64,000 bases of DNA, from NCBI RefSeq assembly GCF_000219625.1, contig NC_018201.1:18179-82178 (forward strand), in the 5' to 3' direction. Numbering within the stretch: the stretch's first letter is position 1; every line of letters begins with the position of its first letter. This stretch comes from Zymoseptoria tritici IPO323 (Eukaryota > Ascomycota > Dothideomycetes > Mycosphaerellales > Mycosphaerellaceae). The position numbers were made by a program, and so were the translations under genes. Shown piece by piece: positions 54,489 through 64,000 of the stretch. Below the pieces are notes generated by a model. That model ran no database searches. It saw only the letters and a list, made by a program, of their open reading frames with translations, and was not told the DNA's origin.

Positions 54489-57400
54489 CTAGACGGTCTC
54501 GTCTTCGCCTCTTGCTAGGTGCTAGGACCTAGAAGCAATCTTTGTATCCGAGAGAAAGGTAGTAAGGTGTTTCCGGAGTTCCTTATCTTCTACTATTTCT
54601 AATAGAGATTGTGCTTGTCGTAGCGGTAGTAGCCTAAATACATCGTAGATAGGGCAGCTATATACGAGGTGTTCTACTGTTTCTCGTCGTCCGCAAGGGC
54701 AGTCTAGCGTCGTTACGTGTCTAAAGCGATAGAGATAGGACTTTAGGTATCCGTGTCCTAATAGGATAGTATAGAAGGCACTAGTTAAAGCGCGTCTTCC
54801 TCCTATTCTATGTTTTCCTAGCGAGCTCTATAGAAATCGACTAAGGTAGCTATTTGTATTCCTAGGTACCTTATTAATCTCCCGTTGTCTTGCTATTTCG
54901 TATCGGGTTTTCTAGACGCTAAAGAGATCGTCTTTTGCGTAGTTAGCCCTCTCGTATTCTACGAAATGCTTGTATTGTCGGAGTCGATAATAGAGTAGTT
55001 ATATCTGTGTTCTCTATCGTTTTTGCGGAAGTATCTCTCTCGAGTCCTCGTGTCGGACTTCTCGCGTATCCGAAGGCGCGCTTTAGATAGCGAGTCTTAT
55101 AGGGTAGTTTTCGGGTAGCTTTGCTACACGTAGAGAGTATAAAATTAACTGTCTCTCTAGGCGTAGATCCGGGGGGAAGAGATTTGACTCTACTTCGGAC
55201 GGGACGTTTAGGGCGGTACGGAAAACGCCTAGGATCTTTCTATAAGCTTTACTTTGTAGAGATACTAGAGGTTTTATGCTCTTTTTCGACCGCTACCAAA
55301 CCGGGGCCCCGTAGTCTACTATTATAGTAACGCAGGCTAGGTAGATCTTTCTTAACGATGTAGAAGATAGACCGCGTTCGGTATTTGCTAGTCTTTCTAA
55401 TCGATAGAATGCCGCTTGTGCTTGTGCTAATCTTATTGCAATATGCTCCTTAAAGGTAAGACCGGCGTCTAGCTAAATCCTAAGCTACCTTATCGCTTTC
55501 TTTGCCGGGCGAATAATATCGCCGTTTAGAAGAATTACCGGGCAATCGGACCCTTTCCCTTTCGAGAAGTGTACTAGGTCTGTCTTTACTAGGTCGAAAG
55601 TAATCAAGTTCTTCTTTCCTAGGTCTATTAGCCTTCTTGCCTTACGTTCTAGTACCTTAGAGTTCTTCTTAAGGGACGTAGACGAGGTAGATAGTCTAAT
55701 GTCGTCGACGTAGGAACTAGGAGTAACTCCTTATAGCGAGAAGAATATGTCGCGCGTATAGATTAGAAAGAGGATAGGAGATATCGGGCTGCCTTGCGGA
55801 ACGCCGATCTCTACGTCCTAGAATTCCTGTATCTGTCCGTCGAATGCTATTCGTAGGCGTCTATTGCTTATAAACGACTGAACCTAACGTATAAGGCTAT
55901 GCGGAAGCCTTAACTAGATTATTATTCTTAATAGTCGGTTCTTTGCAACGTAGTCGTATGCTCCTCTTACGTCGAGGAAGATAACCGAAGTCTTCTTTTT
56001 CTTTCTTCGATTCTCCTCGATTTCGTTTGTTAAGAGAAGCACTATATCGATAGCCGATTTCTTCTTTCGCCCTCCTAACTACGAGTCGTATAGAAGGGGC
56101 TTCGTCTCTACGATAATCCCTAGGCGTTTTGCGAGTATTCTCTCGCTAATCTTACTAAGGCAGTTTAGGAGAGAGATAACTTAGTAGGCCTTAGGGACCG
56201 AATAGTCTAGTTTTCCCGGCTTTGCTAGAACTACGCCTGTCGCAACTTTCTAGCATTAGGGGTAGTGTCCTTCGTCGAGTAGCCTACTGTATATACGTAG
56301 AAAGGTAATAGGAATAGCGCTGTACGCTTTACTAATAATAGCTTGCGTAATACTATCTAGGCCCGGCGTTTTTCCTTTTACTATCTTCGTACTATAGGCG
56401 GCAGCGAGTTCCTCTTCGGTTAGCGTAGTCCAGCCCTAATCCCCGGCTGTATACGCTTCCTAACGGCTAGGTAGAGGTTCCTCGGCAGGAGGGCGCGGAA
56501 ATAAGGCTTCGGAGAAGGCCTTACATTTCCCCTCGAAAGAATCTTCGTTATTTATTATAGGTATCTATCTTCGGCTGCTATTCCTAGTATAGGACATAGC
56601 TTTAAAGATAGATTTCGAGTCTTCTTTTTTGAGGAAAGCGTTCTAGTAGTTCTTCTTAGCTATTTTAATAGCTTAGAAGTACTTGTTTCTCGCTTTCGTA
56701 TACGCCTCTTTCTCGTCTAGCGTCGGCGTACGTCCGTAGGTAAAGGTCTGTCTATATGTTCTAGACATTGTACGGCGTAGCGTGCGTAGCTCTCTATTCT
56801 ACTAAGGTTTTGCGTAGGCGTGTACTACTTTCTCTAGGATTGCTCCCCGTATCGATTCGGTAATACACAAGGTAAAGGAGTCTGCGATGTCGTCGAGGGA
56901 GTTCGTATAGTTAATAGACGTCGCCTTGCTTATTAGGAGATCTGTAAACAGTTCCTAATCCGCGGAAGCTATATCTAGAACTACTTTCTTCTGTTAAGCT
57001 CGATCTTGCGCGCTAATAAGGTCTATAGATATAGCCTTATAGTCTAAGCCTGTCGGAATCGTTCTCTAGTCGATTTCTTTCGTAGATAAGGATCCTCTTG
57101 TAAACGTAAGGTCTAGGACCGACTCTGCGTCTAGGTGCGGCCTATAGAAGGTCCCGACACCTATCGTATTACGTAGAGTAAAGCCCTAGTCTTCTATCTA
57201 CTCTATAAATTCGCGGGCACTAGTAGTATCCTTTCCCCTTAGATCCTAGGACGGGTGTCTAAGGTTAAAGTCTCCTACTAGTAGAGTGTTTGGAAGGAAC
57301 ATGTTACGTAAAGAGTAGAGGCTTCTCTCTATTATTCGTCGGTTTTGCGGGTTCTCGGTATCCCGAAGGTCCTTCTCGTTATAGAGATTAACTATCTGGA

Positions 57401-57740
57401 TCTTATTGCCCTTCTTGTCTAAAATAACAAAGGAAAGTATGTTGCTGTCGTCTAATAAAATAGGAGAGATATTAATGTTAAGTCTTGTGCTAATATATAG
57501 TATTGTTCTTGGCCGGATCGTCGAATCTGTAGTCGTTAGGAATAGCTGGTTGTAATCCTAGTGTGCGATAGATCTTGTCTCTTTGTAGCCTGTTATCGGG
57601 TCTTCTATAGTCTACGGTTCCTAGACTAGTAGAAGGTTGGCTTTCTGCTTAACCGCGACGTCTAAGGTAGACTCTGTAGCCTCGATAGATCGGTTAAGAT
57701 TAACGTAGAAAATCCGTAGAGAGTGTTCTAACATGTAGAA
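54489..57740 (-). pseudogene. LINE copy B ORF2
   Basis: Reverse complement matches copy A ORF2 throughout, including the endonuclease GDFNL motif region, RT catalytic YVDD region (about 55,700) and the C-terminal CPCGRRE/HLV(C) motif (about 54,690). Stop at 54489-54491. Interrupted by TAG/TAA. It has some stops that copy A lacks and the reverse, so the copies were mutated independently. Confidence 0.88.
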
Positions 57741-58891
57741 CGTTCTAGGGGCCTCCCTTTCTGTTATATACGATCCTTCGCCTTCTCGACTCTTAGGCTG
57801 TCCGCGCCTACGTATAGACGGTTTTAAATAGCCCTTTTTGCCTCCTCCTCGGTAGCAAAACCTACTAGAACTGTCGCCCTAGTAAGAGTCCTTCTTCTCT
57901 CTTCGTTTGTTAGCTAAATCGGGGTGCCTGCGAGTTTAAGACCTCTATTAAAGGTCTTAATTTCTTGTTAAATGTCCTGTAGGCCCGTTAGCGTATTAAA
58001 GTTCGCGGTCGAGACGCCGTAGACTACGACCTTGTACTAGAGAGAGTCCTCTATTACCTGTGCCTCGCCTACGATATCGGTAACCTTAGTAAGGCTATCG
58101 ATCGTTCGTTAGCGGGCTTTCTCTGTTGCAAAGTTTAGGACAATGTTACCCCGAACTAATTTCTTTATTGTAAGGACAGCTAGCTCTTAGTCTTCGCCTT
58201 TAAGAGCGTCGTTAATTTTGTCTCGGGTTGCGATCTAGTCGAGTTCCTTCTCTTTATCCTTTAGTACAAGGATAAGAGGCATCGGTTCTGCTTGTTCTTT
58301 CGGCTTGCTAGCCCTCCGGGAGACGGTCGTCTACTGTTGTTGTTGTTGTTGTTATTATGTTGTCTTTGTTGTCGAGGAGGTAGAGGTAGAGGTAGCGGAT
58401 CCGCTATCTCCCTTAATAACGTCTGCGAAAGTAGGCTTCTTCGCCTGTGCTACTAGTTTCTTTGTTGTCGTTTCTAGGTTCGAGACTTGCTTTGCGAGGA
58501 TTTAGGACGTTGTCCTAAAGTCTGTACGCTCGGTAAAGTGCCGAAAGACTTCGAGAAGGTCGAGAACCCGGGTTTGTTCTTCTAGAATCCCGCCTAGATC
58601 CCCTGCCGCTTCGACTAGTAGCTGTCGGGCTTGTAGGATCTTCTCGTTCGCAGGCGTGCGAGAGAGTGTTTGTTTCTTTCCGAGAGAAGGGCTGCGAGTC
58701 GGGGAGCTACTAAATTCGAAGGGGTTTTGCCTTTTCCTAGGTAGGAAAGGAATGCCGGTTCTTTTTAGTAGTTCCTTCGGCGACGGCAGGGTTTTAAGAG
58801 ACTCAAACGTAACTTCCTCGTCCCCTCTAGCCGTAGCTTTTGGAGTCTAAGGGGCTAAGCTTGCGTCTGTTATTTCCGTCTCGGTAGACAT
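57730..58891 (-). pseudogene. LINE copy B ORF1
   Basis: Minus strand, ATG at 58889-58891. Same layout as copy A ORF1 including the Gln/Asn repeat region (shorter here). Broken by RIP-type stops. Confidence 0.75.
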
Positions 58892-59903
58892 TGTCTTGTT
58901 ATTGTTGTTTGTTGTTTGAAAAGAGGCTTAGCAGTCTTACGCCGAGAGGGCTGCTTGTTCGTCTCTATTTCTAATCGCGTTCGGGTCCTAGCCTACTTGC
59001 GACACTAGGGCACTCTTCTCCCTACTATATAAGGAGTATAGGAGAAGGTATACTTTAAAGAGGAGAGAAGAGATATATAAATATACCTCTGCTTCTAGGA
59101 AGTACTCTGGCCTGCAGCAACGTGCGTCTTTATAGCAGGCTTTAGAGGCGTTCTACGGGTAGCCGTAGCAGGTTCGGGACAACCTTTGTCTCTAGGGAAA
59201 GGTAGGCCTATACTCTATATAGAGTATCTAGCTATACAGCTAGTACTACTACTCTAATCCCTAGAGGTGCAAATTCGTCCTTACTAAACTATACTGCTCC
59301 TTTAGCTTCCTCTCTCGGCGGCGTAGGACAATAGGTAACTCTAGTGTAGAGAGAACTAAGTGTATGTGTATATGTATGTTTGTGTATCCTGGGAACACTG
59401 CTCTTGTTTGGCCTTTGGCTCTTTCAAAATTCGACTAAATCAGGCGTTTGATAGCTAGAATAAAAGCTCTCGTCGAGGGCTTTTAAACGGGCTACACGGC
59501 GTCCGAATCGGCGGCGTATTGGTTGTGTTGTAGTGTGTTAAAGTGTTGTAGTACAGGTTGTGAACCTTCCTTGTGCAATGCCCTAAATAGGGAATATTTC
59601 GAGTGTAGGGGAGGTAAGGTCGGAATAAGGTTTCGGAGGTAGGGGCCAAATCCCGGAGTTCAGCAAAATTTGTACCCCAAAGGGGGCAACAAGGTGAATC
59701 TTTAAACTCTAGTAGCGGCGTAGGTTTTGAGGGCAGCGGGGTAAATGCGGGTTCGTTAGAACGGCCTTGATAAGGGCTTTCGAATGGTGCGTGTTTGGTA
59801 ATGATCGGGTCAATATTGGGTGTGCAATGGAAGTGCGGATGTCGATGTCTTGTATACATATATATATATAGTGCACGTATACGTTGTTTGGTAAGGTAGC
59901 CTA

Positions 59904-61980
59904 GTAGGTTAAGTAGATCCCTTTTATTTCTTTATAACTATACCGATACTATATTATGTTCTTTAAGGACCTTATCTTCTAACTATAATAGACCCCGAAG
60001 TTAGCTAGATAGTACTCTAAATTCTAGTAGGCCTATAAAGCTTTTTAGGACTCGCTTATCGCGAATCCGTAGATAGAGTACGTAGAGTAGGATATAGCTA
60101 CTCTTATTAGCCTACTATTAGACCGGGAAAATTTCGTAGTAGCCTACCTCGTTATACTAGAATTAAGAGAGATAAATATCGATCCGACTATACTCTACTA
60201 CTAGTAGTAGTAATACGTATTAGAAGTAACTAGCGAGCTACGAAATAGCTTTAGAAGAGTAGAGACCGTATAGTAAAGCGACTTTAATAATATACTCTAC
60301 GTTACCGAGGAAGAGACTATACTCGACGCTAGGCTATAACGTACTCGTATCCTACTTTATTAGAGTAATATATTTAATTCCGACAACGAATAGCTTATTT
60401 GTTACTAGCTATCTAAATATCCCGAACTTCGCCTAACGTATAATAAATAATAAAGTAAATAAGTAAGATCGTATAGAGGGATAGTCGACGAATTAGACGA
60501 TAATTAGACGCTCGAGGAGAATATATATAGTATAGCGATCGGAATAGGAGTTTAGTCTTATTATATTAGAGCTCTTAAAGTCTCCCGTAGGCTAGAATTC
60601 GGACTACTCTACTCTTCGTCTACTACTTCACGTTCTTCCGCCTCCTTTACTATCTACGAATCTACCGCTAGAGAATCTATTTATATCTCGGTACGCTTCT
60701 TAACTACGGCGGTAGTAGCGTCGTAGCTTAGAGACTAGTCTAGGCGGATCTTCTTCGCGTAACCTTTCTTACTAGCGGCTACTTATTTTAAATAGTAATC
60801 CGGGTAGAGCTAGAGACTAGTATTATAGATACTAGTAGTTAATAACTAAGTACTACTAGGAAACTCTACGGGATTAAGTAATAGGTTTCGGGTATTACGA
60901 CTAGAAACCGCTATAGCTAATAGTAGTCTAGAGGCAAATAACTATTATATAATAACTTCGAGGAGGTTAGTAGGGACTTATATAAGCTAGACTAGGATTA
61001 CGTTACCTATAGAGTACTCGAGTATAACTAGTAGGTCTACGAGCTTAACCTAGAATTCCGCGTATAGCTATTTCTTACTTTTAACGCTTATAGTATTAAT
61101 AGCCTTCTATATATAGGTAATAGCTAGGGGACCTATAATATCTTATCGTAGCTTTTAAATCGGCAAAGGACTTTAACGAACTAGTAACGTAGCGTTAATA
61201 GTAACGAGTAAGATACTAGTTTGCTAGTCTCTATACTCTATTAAAATGTTAGTAGGAGCCTTACTACGTCTATCGTTAAACTATTACTATCTAAATTAGC
61301 CTACTTACTACTAGCTAGTAGGTATACCTTAGAGGTCTCGTTAGTAACCCCGGCCTACGAAATAAATAAACGCTATAATCTTTAGGACTATCTAGGAACC
61401 TTACCCTATCTCTAGTCGCCGTATCGGCTTCTTTAAGGTATACTCCGACTACCTCTTAGCCTTCTTTTCCGCCTTCGCTAGTATATATATAATAACGACG
61501 TAATTACTAATAAGATAGAATACGTTAAGTAGTATATATACTAAATCGTCGTCGTTCTTAAAGAACTACTTATTTAAGATACTAGTAACTCTAGATAGTC
61601 TATAATTATAATTCTTACGTTCTAAGAGGCCCTACTAAGGAAGCCTAACGTCCTCCGAATCTAGTATATCGTTTATATTAGGAAGGTCTTCCTAAGTATT
61701 TATAGAGAGTAGATCGGCGGCGTCGATACTATAGCTACTTATATTCTATATAACTATATCCGTATACGCTACCGCCGCTTAAGTAGTAGCTATAATGTAC
61801 GTAAGTATTATAGTAAGAGACTTAGCGCCGGTAAAACTATACTTATAGTAAGCTTCTAAAGGGATCGCTCCTAGCGTAAGCTACTCCGCTTAGATATAGT
61901 AGCGTAGGACGTAGATAAAGCTATAATGTTTCTCGGGGCCTAGCTCGATCTAGTACCCTATAATAAAGTACTATAACCTA
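59904..61980 (+). pseudogene. RIP-saturated remnant of an unnamed element
   Basis: CpA/TpG nearly absent. One plus-strand frame is interrupted only by TAG/TAA over long stretches (for example YEINKRYNL near 61,345 and FQRDRSQRKLLRLDIVAQDV near 61,850), hinting at a former protein. The family is not recognisable. It continues on the other side of LINE copy B (53.6-54.26 kb). Confidence 0.35.
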
Positions 61981-61984
61981 GTAG

Positions 61985-62262
61985 GTATTATTAGATTTAT
62001 AAACGATAGGATTAAATTGCTTGTACTAAGTAATCTATCTACCGAGGGGATTCGAGGCCCTTATATCCCCCCTCTATATATATAGATAGAATCGAGTGCA
62101 TAATCCCCTACGTAATAGCCCTATTTCGTCCCTTTGTTTCGAGCTATATCTAGTTAGTCCCTATGTATTAGCTATATATATCTATATATATATAACCGAA
62201 ATAGGTAGTATATATCGTATATAGATAGTATATCCGATCGTCCGGTATCCCTTATTCTAACA
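61985..62262 (-). repeat. Copia 3' LTR (inner edge defined, outer edge not)
   Basis: Minus strand. Starts TGTTAGAATAAGGG at 62262, directly after the polypurine tract. The outer end is uncertain because the terminal CA has probably been mutated. The sequence is TA-rich throughout. Confidence 0.6.
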
Positions 62263-62270
62263 CTCCCCCT
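62263..62270 (-). promoter_or_regulatory. Copia polypurine tract
   Basis: GGGGGAG immediately before TGTTAG, the classic plus-strand primer next to a Copia 3' LTR. Confidence 0.75.
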
Positions 62271-62291
62271 ACTTCTTATATCCCTCGGGGA

Positions 62292-64000
62292 TTAAGAAGT
62301 CCTTTCGTATCCTAGTAGGCGTACGTTCTCGGCGTACTTTACCTTAGGTAAAGGCTTCGTAAGGTAGTCGGCTAGCATCTCCTTCGTAGGGTAGTACGAT
62401 ATCGATATCGTTTCGTCTTCGAATAGCTCCCTTACGTAGTATAGTACTACGTCTAGGTACTTTGTTCTCGAGTAGAATTCCGGGTTCTTTACTAAGGCAA
62501 TCGAGGCCTAATTGTCCCCGTAAAGACTTATAGTACCCGTAGGATAGCGTACTTGTTCGAGGAATCGTTTAATCTAAACAGCCTCTTTTACGGCGTATCC
62601 TAGCGAGACGTACTCGGCTTCTATCGTAGACGTAGATACGCTACGTTGTAGCTTCGAGGACTAACTTATCGGTCCGCTAGCTAGCGTAAAGACGTATCCC
62701 ATCGTCGACTTACGAGTAGTAGACTCTGCGGCGTAATCCGAGTCCGCGTATCCTTTCGGTTCGAGGTTCCCTTTCGGATCGAAGCGTATAGCGTAATCCC
62801 TCGTTGTTCCTAAGTACTTTAGGAGGTATAGGGCTACCGATAAGTGTCTCTTAGTCGGGTTCGTACAGTGCTAGCTTAGTCGTTGCGTTACGAACGCTAT
62901 ATCTACTCTCGTTGCTCGTACGATCTAATTTAGCTTCCCGACTATCCTACGGTACTCTCTATCGTCCGTAGGTATATCCGAGGCTTCTCGGGGCGTAAGA
63001 CAAGTATATCCCGCGGCGGGAGTATACGTAGATCGTCCGGTATCCTCTATATCGAACTCGCGAAGAGTCTCTTCGATATAGTGCTTTTAGTCGATTATAA
63101 TCGATCCGTCGTCGTTGTATTCGATCCGGATACCGAGTAGGTACTTAGCTATACCTAGATCCTTCATTTTAAATCGATCCGTAAGCTTACACTTAAGGGA
63201 AACGATCTTATCTTCGTTGTCCGCGAGTATAAGAAGATCGTCGACGTAGAGAGCTACGATTAGCGAGCCGTCTTTAGATATAAAGACAGACTAGTCCGCG
63301 GGCGTAGCGAGGAGTCCTACGCTTTCGAAGAAGGTAGTTATAACTCTATTCTAGTTACGGCCGCTTTGCTTTAGCCCGTAGAGTCCGCGTTTTAAGAGTA
63401 TAACGCTACCTTCGTCGATATCTAGACCGTCGAAAGGTTCTAGATATATTTCCTCGTCGAGGGGGCCCTTAAGGTATGCCGTAACAACGTCTATTTAGTG
63501 CACTACTAGTCCTCGTATAGCCGTAATAGCTAAGAGGATTAGTAGGCTTTCGAGACGGACAATAGGCGTAAAGGTTTCGAAGTAATCGATGCCGTATTGT
63601 TAGCTAAATCCCCTAGTAACAAGCCTTGCTTTATACTTGTCGATCTGTCCGTTAGGAAGTAGTTTTATCTTAAAAACCTACTTCGAGGAAACGAGGTTTA
63701 TCCGGGTACCTCGTAGAGTAGATAGCTCGTTTCCCGGTAAGATCTCGAGTGTTCCTATCGATAAAAGGGATTGTATCTCGTCGTCGATAGCCTGTTTCTA
63801 TTCCCGGCTTTGCTTACTACTTATAGCCTCGTTATAAGTAGTAGGCGTAGGAATTTCCGTCGTAGGGGAGTAGTCGACCTTTCGTACTTCCGGCCGGTAT
63901 CTACTAGGTACTCTTCGCTCCCGAGTAGGTCTACCGTTCGTAGGAGGTTCCGTATTATTCGTAGTAAGCCTCCGGGGGCGTACTACTATAGTATTGTCGA
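62292..64000 (-). pseudogene. Ty1/Copia pol, reverse transcriptase and RNase H, partial
   Basis: Minus strand, running off the right edge. RT motifs: YGIDYFETFTPIVRLESLL, YLKGPLDEEIYLEPFDG, LYGLKQSGRNWN (Trp partly mutated in DNA) and catalytic VALYVDDLLILA. RNase H: GYADSDYAAE, then SIEAEYVSL-type and YYPTKEMLADYLTKPLPKVK at the end. Stop at 62292-62294. Broken by TAG/TAA at Gln/Trp positions, as expected from RIP. Integrase, protease and gag lie beyond the window. Confidence 0.92.

Larger units (their letters stand above)
54276..59889 (-). mobile_element. Tad1-like LINE, copy B, RIP-mutated
   Basis: Minus strand, about 5.61 kb, bounded by the 14-bp duplication GGTAAGGTAGCCTA (54262-54275 and 59890-59903). 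The (AAAC)n tail is at 54276-54300 (read as TTTG). The 5' end, near 59,889, has about 40 bp more than copy A (TATACATATATATATATAG region). Same ORF order as copy A; the differences I compared between the two are mostly C-to-T type. Inserted into older RIP-saturated DNA. Confidence 0.93.
53591..64000. other. RIP island 2 (TA-rich, CpA/TpG-depleted)
   Basis: Composition shifts sharply after about 53,590 and stays RIP-like to the window end. It holds an unnamed older element split by LINE copy B, and a Copia element at the right edge. The left boundary has no repeat matching the TIR of island 1. Confidence 0.85.
61985..64000 (-). mobile_element. Ty1/Copia LTR retrotransposon, 3' part
   Basis: Order on the minus strand: RT, RNase H, polypurine tract, 3' LTR. 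RIP-mutated along its length. The 5' half and 5' LTR are outside the window. Confidence 0.9.

Overview
The window looks like nuclear DNA of a filamentous ascomycete (Pezizomycotina; a dothideomycete would fit, but I cannot prove the class). Genes have short introns (about 49-65 nt) with GT donors, CTAAC/CTGAC-type branch points and AG acceptors. Repeats carry the mark of repeat-induced point mutation (RIP): CpA/TpG is almost absent while TpA and CpG stay common, and Gln/Trp codons have become stops.

Layout. (1) 1-13.8 kb: ordinary GC, mostly minus-strand multi-exon genes of unknown function (one ankyrin-repeat protein), separated by mini- and microsatellites, plus a small mutated patch at 8.74-9.25 kb. 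(2) 13.8-21.3 kb: an acidic repeat pseudogene, then a minus-strand Ty3/Gypsy element with gag, zinc knuckle, protease, the tail of RNase H and integrase, but no reverse transcriptase. (3) 21,900-39,867: an 18-kb RIP-saturated island whose two ends are 18-bp perfect inverted repeats next to TA. I read it as one large DNA transposon, carrying a transposase-like ORF at about 34.4-38.6 kb, into which at least three retroelements inserted: an 832-bp element that shares only its 3' tail with a LINE, a full-size Tad1-like LINE (copy A), and a 743-bp LTR miniature (TRIM) with three 184-bp LTRs. (4) 39.87-53.6 kb: GC-normal DNA with several decayed genes (a gene cut off at the island edge, a Myb/Zn2Cys6 gene with a frameshift, a large gene interrupted by four TAG codons) and two better preserved genes (47.6-49.9 kb and 51.1-51.7 kb). 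(5) 53.6-64 kb: a second RIP island with LINE copy B in inverted orientation and, at the right edge, the 3' half of a Ty1/Copia element.

How the parts relate. The nesting gives an order of events: the host DNA transposon is the most mutated, the LINEs are less so, and the TRIM is almost untouched. The strongest candidates for something undescribed are the TRIM (box A/box B motifs inside a structured LTR and a Tf1-like self-priming site), the LINE-tail element, and the large TIR-bounded transposon. Element boundaries rest on repeats read directly in the sequence; family names for the most heavily mutated ORFs are tentative.
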